Origin: Rickettsia typhi
GTDB lineage: Bacteria; Pseudomonadota; Alphaproteobacteria; Rickettsiales; UBA1997
Direction of reading: 5' to 3'
DNA length: 32,174 nucleotides
NCBI GenBank assembly: GCA_945862535.1
Contig: CAMAYG010000002.1
Coordinates: forward strand, 1 to 32,174
Under the pieces are notes generated by a model that was not told the origin of the DNA, did not search any database, and was given only the letters and a program-made list of their open reading frames with translations. Every line of letters begins with the position of its first letter. Positions within the stretch are counted from its first letter, which is position 1. The position numbers and the translations under genes are program-made. Positions 25,489 to 32,174 of the stretch are shown piece after piece.

Positions 25489-26403
25489 ATGAAACCTATT
25501 AAAGAAAACAGCATCGATATACAGCCATCTCCGATTAGTTATCAAAGCAAACCTCTGGATAATATTAGCAACTTTAGATTTTTGTCATTTCAGGAAGGAT
25601 TGTCGTCATTTCAGGAAAAGTCTAATGATATGGAAATTGACGAAACAATTCTCAAAAGCAAAGGACACCCATGGGATGAAGAAGAAAGGCAGTCAATAAC
25701 ACAAAGAAGTCTTGAGGAGAAACATGAGACTTATAAATTTACACTGAGAAAAGGCGAAGAAGAAATTCCGCAAGAGATAGAAAATTTTGATCCCAAGATA
25801 GACAAAATTGAAGTAATAGAAGGTGATAAAGAAGGAAACCTTATCGATCATCAGAAGAAAGTGACAATTAAGCAATATGGTTCCGAGGTTTCAATTCGTA
25901 TTGTTGGTAAAAATTCAGAGAATTACAACCCGATATTTTTGAAAAATACAAATGTTAAAGACCTCGGGGAGAAAAATTTTCCTAATATTGGACTTAATTT
26001 TGAAGATGTTAAAACAATAGAACGCGATAACGGCAATTATGATGCTGTTATTTTTGGCTTGGAATTGTGTGGTTCTCTTGTGTTATTAGGCATTGTGTAC
26101 GCAGCCAGCCACAAACTCGCGCAACTTATTAAAGAACGCAGAAGGGCATCGCAAGATAGACCAGCTGAAAATCCGGCAGTCATAATAGAAGCTAGAAATC
26201 CGGCATTGGAAAATCAGGCATTGGAAAATCTGGCAGTCATAATAGAAGCTAGAAATCCGGCATTGGAAAATCAGGCATTGCAAAATCAGGCATTGCAAAA
26301 TCAGGCATTCAGAATTCAGCCACAAGATCAGGTTGCAAATTTGATTATCAACGCTGATGCAGCTCCATTGAATCAAAGCTCAAAAGGGTTAGCTTTTCGT
26401 TAA
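25489..26403 (+). CDS. Single-pass protein with repeated C-terminal tail, unknown function
   Basis: I do not recognise this 304-residue protein. A hydrophilic N-terminal region includes a doubled SFQEG/SFQEK. One transmembrane segment lies at about residues 186-208 (VIFGLELCGSLVLLGIVYAA), followed by KERRR. That charge pattern puts the C-terminal tail in the cytoplasm. The tail has a 19-residue repeat (NPAVIIEARNPALENQALEN region) twice, then QALQN-type five-residue units. No signal peptide is visible. I chose the ATG at 25489; an earlier TTG at 25465 lies in the hairpin. The frame stays open for 46 codons past the stop, described separately. Confidence 0.6.
   Translation: MKPIKENSIDIQPSPISYQSKPLDNISNFRFLSFQEGLSSFQEKSNDMEIDETILKSKGHPWDEEERQSITQRSLEEKHETYKFTLRKGEEEIPQEIENFDPKIDKIEVIEGDKEGNLIDHQKKVTIKQYGSEVSIRIVGKNSENYNPIFLKNTNVKDLGEKNFPNIGLNFEDVKTIERDNGNYDAVIFGLELCGSLVLLGIVYAASHKLAQLIKERRRASQDRPAENPAVIIEARNPALENQALENLAVIIEARNPALENQALQNQALQNQAFRIQPQDQVANLIINADAAPLNQSSKGLAFR
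26175..26325 (+). repeat. 57-bp and 15-bp tandem repeats in the 25489 gene
   Basis: A 57-base unit starting GGCAGTCATAATAGAAG begins at 26175 and again at 26232. It is followed by repeated 15-base units of CAGGCATTGCAAAAT type. All keep the frame. Such repeats often vary in number. Confidence 0.85.
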
Positions 26404-26697
26404 CATACTACATCTTCCAATATTGCATCTTCTATTAATTCTAAAGATGCCGAGCAAGATTCGACATGGACAATCCCGCCCCTGGGAGCATTAGGAAGTG
26501 TCATTTTGTTTTCAGTAATGGGTTGCGATGGTATCCTTTTGTAAAAAGGCAAACCTTCGTCAGCCACTCACTTAACCTCTGTCAAACAGTCAAGTAGTAG
26601 TTGATTCAGGTGTTAATGAAATCAATTTAAGTCTTGATTAGATAAGGATGGAGGAAGAAGTAGTAAGTGACAATGCAGAATATATTTTTGCTTAAGT
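26404..26697 (+). pseudogene. Probable decayed coding tail downstream of the 25489 gene
   Basis: Directly after the TAA at 26401-26403 the same frame continues without a stop for 46 codons to TAA 26542-26544. It includes a hydrophobic run PPLGALGSVILFSVMGCDG resembling a transmembrane segment. Further on, short coding-like pieces VDSGVNEINLSLD (26600-26638) and MEEEVVSDNAEYIFA (26648-26692) lie in another frame. This suggests a longer or second gene that has decayed. The evidence is the open frame and its composition only. Confidence 0.35.
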
Positions 26698-26738
26698 CCC
26701 TGCAATTTTCGTGCGAAGATGAAGGCGAAGTTGCAGGG
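26698..26738. repeat. Palindromic element related to the 730-976 block
   Basis: CCCTGCAATTTTCG at 26698-26711 pairs imperfectly with CGAAGTTGCAGGG at 26726-26738, closing on GCGAAGATGAAGG. It shares GCGAAGTTGCAGG with the block at 730-976. It lies in the gap before the convergent thiE. Confidence 0.55.
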
Positions 26739-26775
26739 CAACATGAGAGGATGCTTTTATTAACCAAATTATTAG

Positions 26776-27513
26776 CTAATTCTTTTTGAGAGATTTGCTA
26801 ATTGTGATTAGTGATTGCAATGGCGATTCTGCTTGCCAAATTGCCCCAATTATTGCTACATAATCGAGATCGTGGCAAGGTAGCAAAGAAATATTATTAG
26901 CATCTATTCCGCCAATTGCTGTAATTTTTTTCGTTGGAAATTGTTGCTTCGCCCAAGAAATAATGCTCGGATGCGGTTTTGCTTTAGCAACTTTGGTTTG
27001 AGTAAGGAAGAATGCCCCAAAAGAGATAATTTCTGCACCAAAACTATTGGCAAAATGTGCCAGTTCTTGCGAATCGTAACAACTAACTCCCAATTTGATA
27101 TTGCCAATCGCAATTTTTTCTTTTAGATTTTTAATAATGTTGTTGCAATGCAGATATTTAGGGCTTTCTTTGCTGTTGCTAGCCATTACCAACTGCTGTA
27201 AATCTTCCCCGCCTAAATGCACCCCGAAATGCAAAATCTTAGAATTTAAGCCGTCGCAGGCTAATCCTTCTGTTAATTCTAAGGCTAATTCAATATTGTC
27301 ATTTAAGGTTAGACAAACATTGTTTTTTCTACAAATAGGCAAAATTTTTGTTAATATTTTAGCTATTGCAATATTGCTTGGCTGATTATTGTTGCTATCT
27401 TTAAGCCGTAGTTGAAAATTGGCAACAAGCCCCGTGCTAAGGAGCTCTTCTAGCTGATTGTAGAAAGTTTTTTCATCTATTTTTGGTGGCGAAACAAGGT
27501 AAATTGCAGTCAT
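26776..27513 (-). CDS. thiE: Thiamine-phosphate synthase family protein
   Basis: A TIM-barrel enzyme that joins the pyrimidine and thiazole phosphates of thiamine. The 245-residue protein has IYLVSPP at the start, FQLRLKD, LTLNDNIELAL, GVHLGGEDL, LGVSCYDSQELAHFA and ISFGAFFLTQTK. It then shows ITAIGGIDANNI and DYVAIIGAIW, which form the phosphate site. These fit ThiE; a TenI-like relative cannot be excluded. It begins nine bases after the hisB stop, so the pair is co-transcribed. Other thi genes are not adjacent. Confidence 0.82.
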   Translation of the reverse strand: MTAIYLVSPPKIDEKTFYNQLEELLSTGLVANFQLRLKDSNNNQPSNIAIAKILTKILPICRKNNVCLTLNDNIELALELTEGLACDGLNSKILHFGVHLGGEDLQQLVMASNSKESPKYLHCNNIIKNLKEKIAIGNIKLGVSCYDSQELAHFANSFGAEIISFGAFFLTQTKVAKAKPHPSIISWAKQQFPTKKITAIGGIDANNISLLPCHDLDYVAIIGAIWQAESPLQSLITISKSLKKN

Positions 27514-27522
27514 ATTTTTAAA

Positions 27523-28122
27523 TTATAACAAACCCTTAGTAGAAGCAAGGTTATTACTGTTGTCTCTTATGGCAATTGCCGTTTTTATCGCCTTAGCAAG
27601 CCCTTTAAAACAAGATTCGATAATATGATGGTTATTGATTCCGTAGAGATTCTCGATATGTAAATTACAACCCAGATTATTAGCAAAAGCAATAAAAAAT
27701 TCGCGGAACATTTCGCTGTCGACATCGCCAATTTTATCGACAGTAAAATTGCACTTAAAGACCGTATAGGGACGGCCAGATAGGTCGACAACCACTCGGG
27801 TTAATGCCTCGTCCATTGGAATATAGGCGAAGCCAAAGCGATTGATCCCTTTTTTGTTGCCAACAGCCTCTTTAATTGCCGAGGCAAGAGTAATTGCAAC
27901 ATCTTCGACTGTGTGGTGGCTGTCGATAGCAAGATCGCCCTTGGCATCGATTTCCATATCGATGCCACTATGGTGGCTAAGTTGCTCTAACATATGGTCG
28001 AAGAAAAATAGCCCTGTTTTGATTTTATAAGAACCAGCTCCATCGCCAACCCCATCGAGATTTACCGATATTGCAATGTTGGTTTCCTTGGTTTTGCGAC
28101 TAATTTTAGCAGTTCGTGACAT
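27523..28122 (-). CDS. hisB: Imidazoleglycerol-phosphate dehydratase
   Basis: A Mn-dependent dehydratase of histidine synthesis. The 199-residue protein shows FFDHMLEQLSHHSGID and DSHHTVEDVAITLASAI, then GINRFGFAYIPMDEAL and the C-terminal YGINNHHIIESCFKGLAKAI. The repeated HHxxE metal ligands are intact. It is monofunctional, without the phosphatase domain of enterobacterial HisB. It lies far from hisI and hisE, between sodB (38 bases upstream) and thiE. No hisH, hisA or hisF is adjacent. Confidence 0.96.
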   Translation of the reverse strand: MSRTAKISRKTKETNIAISVNLDGVGDGAGSYKIKTGLFFFDHMLEQLSHHSGIDMEIDAKGDLAIDSHHTVEDVAITLASAIKEAVGNKKGINRFGFAYIPMDEALTRVVVDLSGRPYTVFKCNFTVDKIGDVDSEMFREFFIAFANNLGCNLHIENLYGINNHHIIESCFKGLAKAIKTAIAIRDNSNNLASTKGLL

Positions 28123-28161
28123 AATCTTGATTAATATTACTATATTTACCGATAAATTTAG

Positions 28162-29160
28162 CTATAAATTTTTGCTAGCAAATTGCCAATTAACTAAATT
28201 ATTGAAGAAAACATCGATATAATTTGGTCTGGCATTTTGGAAGTCTAGGTAGTAGGCATGTTCCCAAACATCTATTGTTAATAGAGGTTTTTGATTGTGA
28301 TTAGTAAGCGGAGTTTCGGCATTAGCAGTTTTAACGATTTTTAGCTTTTCCCCTTCGAGCACTAGCCAAGCCCAGCCAGAACCAAATTGAGTTGCGGCAG
28401 CATTTTTGAATTGATTTAACATTTCCTCAAAAGAACCAAAGCTATTATTAATTAATTCTAGCAATTTACCTTCTGGCTTACCACCGCCATTTGGCTTCAT
28501 CGAATTCCAATAAAATGTATGATTCCAGATTTGGGCAGAATTGTTGAAAATTGCTACTTTCGAGCTGTCATTTGCCGATTTCTTAATAATTTCTTCGAGG
28601 CTTAGATTAGCAAATTCGCCATCTTTAATAAGATTATTTAAATTATTAACATAGCCTTGATGGTGCTTGCCATAATGAAAATTAAGGGTATTTTCCGAGA
28701 TATGCGGTGCCAGGGCATTTTTTTCATAAGGAAGAGGCGGTAAAGTAATAGTCATATTGTTGTTTTTATTAGTTAGAGAAGTGGTTTTTGATGGTTTTTT
28801 GCCATCAAAGCCAGAAATTGATTTTTTACCCAATAATGAACCAGCAAAAGCATTGTTGTCCAAAGAAAACTTGCCCAAAGAAAACTTTCCCAGAGAAAAT
28901 GTTGCAAAAGCTAAAGCAAAGGCTCCAGTACAAGCTTCGGCAGATTTTTGCAAAAATTGGCGACGATTTAACGGCAAATTAGCGATTGAATTATGCTCGG
29001 ATTTATCGTTTAAATTAAAATTTAAGTCTTTTTGCTTGAAGCTTTCTATATTCTGGCTCTTGCCACCGTCGATATTGTTGCCGCCGATATTGTTGCCAAG
29101 TTTTGTGGCAATATTTGTTGTGACAATATTTTTAATGTTACAATTTTTGATATTTGACAC
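28162..29160 (-). CDS. sodB: Fe-type superoxide dismutase, probably Tat-exported
   Basis: Residues 136-332 are a complete Fe/Mn superoxide dismutase: FHYGKHHQGYVNNLNNLI, IWNHTFYWNSMKPN, QFGSGWAWLV and TIDVWEHAYYLDFQNARP. Ligands are H162, H214, D297 and H301, and the C-terminal VNWQFASKNL points to the Fe type. The 135-residue extension has NRRQFLQK (R66, R67), a hydrophobic stretch and an AxA site (AFA, 104-106). This forms a twin-arginine signal. The open frame begins at GTG 29160. A TTG at 28977 would give a classical Tat signal of about 45 residues. An ATG at 28755 would give a plain cytoplasmic enzyme. I favour export, since the frame is open and the motif order is right. Confidence 0.9.
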   Translation of the reverse strand: MSNIKNCNIKNIVTTNIATKLGNNIGGNNIDGGKSQNIESFKQKDLNFNLNDKSEHNSIANLPLNRRQFLQKSAEACTGAFALAFATFSLGKFSLGKFSLDNNAFAGSLLGKKSISGFDGKKPSKTTSLTNKNNNMTITLPPLPYEKNALAPHISENTLNFHYGKHHQGYVNNLNNLIKDGEFANLSLEEIIKKSANDSSKVAIFNNSAQIWNHTFYWNSMKPNGGGKPEGKLLELINNSFGSFEEMLNQFKNAAATQFGSGWAWLVLEGEKLKIVKTANAETPLTNHNQKPLLTIDVWEHAYYLDFQNARPNYIDVFFNNLVNWQFASKNL

Positions 29161-29427
29161 TTTAACTTTTAGCTTAATAATGGGCAGAATATTCGATTAA
29201 AAACCTTCATTTTAATAGCAAAAAGCCTAATTATAGAAAAATATTAGTCAATTTTAAATTTTGATTTTATTGGCTTTAGCTCAAATTTCTCCTCAAAACC
29301 AGAAAAATGAAAGTCGATTTAAGGTTAGAATACTTAATTAAGGCAGATTTTAACCAATATAATAAAGTATTGCTAAAGTAAAATAAAGTCTAATAATTAT
29401 TTGACAAATAAAATCTTACTTATTATT

Positions 29428-30345
29428 ATGGGGGGTAATATTAACAAAATTTTAGCTATATTGACTGAAAGTAACAGATTTAACAATCCATGCAACCACT
29501 CACAAGAGCCTATTCATAGAAGTAGAACCGCTTCGTCCATTAATGAAGAAATTGATGAAGAAATTGATAAAAAAATTGATGAAAAAGTTATTTTGACTGA
29601 AGTTGAATGTCGCTCTTCATTAGCATTTGCTGAAAGTTACGATATTGATTACGAAATTAAAGAAGGATTTCAAAAAAAACTTACCCTTTCCTATTCTCCA
29701 CCTTTTAAAGAATTCCCAAGCCAAACTCAAAATATGACAATTGAAACAAATCAAACAAATATTAAAAACACAACAAGCAAAATTAAGAAGAATGACCCGT
29801 ATAGCAAATAATCAGCTAAAAGAAATAAGCAAATAGCTAATATTTATCAAAATACATCTGATTTAAAGCGATTAAAAGAATCTACAACAAAACCAATAGC
29901 CGATTTAATTAGAAAATTAAAAAGCAAAAGCCGTAGTGCTAAAACAGATTCTAGTAGGCTAAATATGTATCGTTCCAAACAATATCTTACTCAGAGCGAA
30001 AAGCTAAATATAGTTAATTCTAAAGGCCTTAAAGATGCTTTAGATGAAGATTATGGAGTACTTAGTGAAGATATCAAGAAATCCCTAAAGGATTGGTTAT
30101 TCAGAAATCCAACAAATTCAACAACTAAAGGAGACTTTATCACTAAAATATTTCAAAATACCAAGAAAGCAGAAAAAATGGTTGCAGAAAAGAGAGAAAA
30201 CCTTATTCCTAGCAAAGAAAGTGTTAGTGGTGGTTATTCCAAGGATTCATTCGAATTATGTACCAGCTCCGCTAGATTACAACCGCCAACATTAGTTTCT
30301 TCGCATAATGTCAAGGCTTTAAAATCCTCTCAAAAACAAAAATAA
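29428..30345 (+). pseudogene. Unknown gene interrupted by one in-frame TAA
   Basis: The frame from ATG 29428 runs to TAA at 29809-29811, then continues in the same frame without any other stop to TAA at 30343-30345. The 51 codons between the TAA and the next ATG (29965) read naturally (SAKRNKQIANIYQNTSDLKR and onward). The two parts (127 and 178 residues) look like one 305-codon gene. The N-terminal part has a repeated EEIDEEIDKKIDEK stretch; the C-terminal part is basic and probably helical (LNIVNSKGLKDALDEDYGVL, SLKDWLF). No family is recognised. A TTG at 29401 could be an earlier start. A recent nonsense mutation, readthrough or a sequence error are all possible. It is convergent with iscA. 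Confidence 0.6.
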
Positions 30346-30350
30346 TTACA

Positions 30351-30743
30351 TCAAACCTTAAAGCTTTCGCCACAACCACAACGGCCTTTTTCATTAGGAT
30401 TGATAAAATCAAAGCCAGATTCTAGACCGTTGTCTTGGTAGATCATTTCGCTACCAATAAGAAACATCGAGGCTTTGGGGTCGATAAATATTGCAATATC
30501 TTCAATTTCTACCACTTCGTCGTATTTGGTAATATTTTTTTCTGGCTCGGCAAAATTTACGGTATAAGAAAGACCAGAGCAACCACGAGTGCGAACACTA
30601 ATTTTTATACCAGGGTAGCTGTTACTTTCCTCGGATAGTAATTTTCTTATTTGACTCAAGGCATCTTGATTAATTTTAAGGTAATCGACGATGTAATTGC
30701 CAAATTTTGAAGTTTTAAGCTGGCGACTTGTTGCGGATTGCAT
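30351..30743 (-). CDS. iscA: Iron-sulfur cluster carrier IscA (HesB family)
   Basis: An A-type carrier that receives Fe-S clusters and passes them to apoproteins. The 130-residue protein has the conserved cysteines in RTRGCSGLSYTVNF and GRCGCGESF, the C-x(n)-CGC pattern of the family. FIDPKASMFLIGSEMIY and SGFDFINPN are typical. An N-terminal extension of about 20 residues precedes the domain. It starts two bases after the iscU stop. No hscB, hscA or fdx follows; the gene ends five bases from the converging unknown gene. Confidence 0.94.
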   Translation of the reverse strand: MQSATSRQLKTSKFGNYIVDYLKINQDALSQIRKLLSEESNSYPGIKISVRTRGCSGLSYTVNFAEPEKNITKYDEVVEIEDIAIFIDPKASMFLIGSEMIYQDNGLESGFDFINPNEKGRCGCGESFKV

Positions 30744-30745
30744 AT

Positions 30746-31132
30746 CTAGTTATTTTCTTGTTTTTGCTTATAATCGGCAATTGCGGCTTTTATTGCATCT
30801 TCAGCAAGCATTGAGCAATGCATTTTTACTGGGGGAAGAGCCAATTCTTCGGCGATTTGCCTATTGGTAATATGCTGTGCCTCATTGATATTTTTACCCT
30901 TAATCCATTCTGTTGCCAGTGAGCTAGAGGCAATTGCCGAGCCACAGCCAAAGGTTTTGAATTTTGCTTCGGTAATGGTGCCATTATCGTCGACTGCAAT
31001 TTGTAATTTCATAACATCGCCACAAGCAGGAGCTCCAACCAAACCAGTGCCAACATTTTTTTGCAATTTGTCGAGCGAGCCAACATTTTTTGGGTTTTCG
31101 TAATGATCTTTTAATTTATCGGAATAAGACAT
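30746..31132 (-). CDS. iscU: Iron-sulfur cluster assembly scaffold IscU
   Basis: The scaffold on which 2Fe-2S clusters are built from sulfur supplied by IscS. The 128-residue protein has the three cluster-binding cysteines in VGAPACGDVMKLQI, KFKTFGCGSAIASSSLATEW and KMHCSMLAEDAIKAAI. The HscA-recognition LPPVK precedes the last cysteine. Length is standard. It lies 47 bases after iscS and directly before iscA. Confidence 0.97.
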   Translation of the reverse strand: MSYSDKLKDHYENPKNVGSLDKLQKNVGTGLVGAPACGDVMKLQIAVDDNGTITEAKFKTFGCGSAIASSSLATEWIKGKNINEAQHITNRQIAEELALPPVKMHCSMLAEDAIKAAIADYKQKQENN

Positions 31133-31179
31133 AATTTTAGTTTTAAAGTTTTAATAAAGGTTGTAAGAAATTTTTGTAA

Positions 31180-32174
31180 TTAATGACCGCTCCATTCGAT
31201 AGATTTTAGGTCGATTCCTTCTTGCATCATCTCCCATAAAGGGCTTAATTCTCGTAATTTAGTAATTTTACTACGAACCAATTCGATGGCATAATCAATT
31301 TCTTCTTCGGTGGTAAATCTACCAATGCCAAAGCGAATCGAAGTGTGTGCTAGGTCGTCTTCTACACCCAAAGCATGCAAGACATATGAAGGCTCTAAAG
31401 AAGAAGAGGTGCAGGCAGAGCCAGAAGAAACTGCCAGATCTTTAATTGCCATAATCATCGATTCACCTTCTATTGCGGCAAAGCTTAAATTGATATTGCC
31501 CAGATATCTTTCGCCACTTTCAAAAGACGGACCGTTAAGGTAAATTGCCTCGGATTTAATAATTTCTTGATAAAATTTATTGGCTAATTTGCTAATTCTT
31601 AGATTGTCTTCTGCCATTTGATTTTTAGCAATTCTTGATGCCTCGCCAAAACCAACGATTAAATGAGTAGGAGCGGTGCCAGAACGAATGCCTCTTTCCT
31701 GACCGCCACCACTAAAAATTGGCTTGATTCTTACCCGAGGCTTTCGGCGAACAAAAAGAGCTCCAACCCCCTTAGGACCATAGATTTTATGGGCGGAAAT
31801 GCTCATAAGGTCGATATTTGTGGTTTCAACATTTAGCGGAACCTTGCCAAAAGCTTGTGCCGCATCGCTATGAAAGAAAACACCAGCATCACGGCAAATT
31901 TTACCAATTGCTTCGAGTGGTTGAATAGTGCCAATTTCGTTATTAATCGCCATTATTGATACCATTATGGTATTGCTTTTAATGGTGTTTTTTAATAAAT
32001 CGAGATCGATTAAACCAGTGTTAGTTACTGGTAAGAAGGTAATTTCGAAGCCTTCTTGCTCTAGGTCTCTACAAGAATTTATAATACATTTATGCTCGGT
32101 TGCTAAAGTTATGATATGATTTTTGCTGTCGCTACGATAAAAGCGAGCAACTCCCTTAATTGCTAAATTATTTG
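31180..32174 (-). CDS. iscS: Cysteine desulfurase IscS (5' end outside window)
   Basis: A PLP enzyme that takes sulfur from cysteine for Fe-S and thio-cofactor synthesis. The minus frame is open to the window edge, where it reads [14 protein letters not shown], so about the first 75 residues are missing. The visible part has [32 protein letters not shown], the PLP-lysine motif [17 protein letters not shown], and the sulfur-carrying Cys in [16 protein letters not shown]. The C-terminus [19 protein letters not shown] is the IscS-type end that docks IscU. It leads an iscS-iscU-iscA unit. Whether iscR precedes it cannot be seen. Confidence 0.96.
   Translation of the reverse strand, partial: NNLAIKGVARFYRSDSKNHIITLATEHKCIINSCRDLEQEGFEITFLPVTNTGLIDLDLLKNTIKSNTIMVSIMAINNEIGTIQPLEAIGKICRDAGVFFHSDAAQAFGKVPLNVETTNIDLMSISAHKIYGPKGVGALFVRRKPRVRIKPIFSGGGQERGIRSGTAPTHLIVGFGEASRIAKNQMAEDNLRISKLANKFYQEIIKSEAIYLNGPSFESGERYLGNINLSFAAIEGESMIMAIKDLAVSSGSACTSSSLEPSYVLHALGVEDDLAHTSIRFGIGRFTTEEEIDYAIELVRSKITKLRELSPLWEMMQEGIDLKSIEWSGH

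Noticed and set aside
28757..29200. 147-codon plus-strand frame opposite the sodB extension
   Set aside because: It is the complement of the extension, with Leu/Phe-rich composition expected from the antisense of Asn/Lys codons. The minus strand shows an ordered Tat signal and joins the SOD domain.
29428..30345. Reassigned TAA codon
   Set aside because: Core genes such as parA, hisE, folC and dapB end in TAA at their normal lengths, so TAA is a stop here.
1..32174. tRNA or rRNA genes
   Set aside because: I looked through the intergenic stretches for tRNA-like T-loop (GTTCGANTC) and acceptor pairings and saw none. A covariance-model scan was not possible.

Overview
The window is a densely packed, strongly AT-rich piece of a bacterial chromosome. 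The core genes read as alphaproteobacterial: a Fur lacking the CxxC pair, separate hisI and hisE, pdhA-pdhB followed by an alphaproteobacterial FtsB, and an IscS/IscU/IscA set. AT-richness, a decayed transposase, leucine-rich-repeat and low-complexity proteins and intergenic palindromes suggest a host-associated, Rickettsiales/Holosporales-like lineage. However, histidine genes (hisI, hisE, hisB), lysine/peptidoglycan dapB, lipid A lpxD, thiamine genes and a TonB-dependent receptor show that it keeps amino-acid synthesis and a normal outer envelope. A Deianiraea-like symbiont would fit. The placement is inference.

Layout. 1-999 is a degraded IS5-like transposase and a block of palindromic repeats. 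1000-11631 is almost entirely minus strand. Read downstream it runs: an anchored protein of unknown function; thiS-hslV-tolB; fur-hisI; lpxD-dapB-DUF1365-cfa; parA-folC. A parS-like palindrome lies between cfa and parA. 11905-16683 is plus strand: nitroreductase, pdhA-pdhB, ftsB, a dolichol-kinase-family membrane protein, and hisE with an unusual disordered N-terminal extension. 16831-18321 is a minus-strand leucine-rich-repeat protein with an acidic tract.

18702-26403 is plus strand: dnaK, a small membrane protein with a CxxC motif, a TonB-dependent receptor, a membrane protein with five perfect or near-perfect His-rich repeats, and a single-pass protein with repeats in its tail. 26776-29160 is minus strand: an Fe-type superoxide dismutase that appears to carry a Tat signal, then hisB-thiE. 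29428-30345 is a plus-strand reading frame broken by one in-frame TAA. 30351-32174 is iscS-iscU-iscA on the minus strand, with iscS cut by the window edge.

How the parts fit. Several genes concern metals and redox: fur, the TonB receptor, the His-rich membrane protein, the exported superoxide dismutase and iscSUA. Pathway genes are scattered: three histidine genes at three loci, two thiamine genes at two loci, hslV without hslU, parA without parB. This suggests extensive shuffling of ancestral operons. The intergenic spaces are the less usual part. A motif close to CTTCCCRTGTTTAAAAG recurs in several gaps, often as inverted pairs, and other strong hairpins stand in front of thiS and of the gene at 25489. 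Most starts I inspected lack a Shine-Dalgarno sequence.
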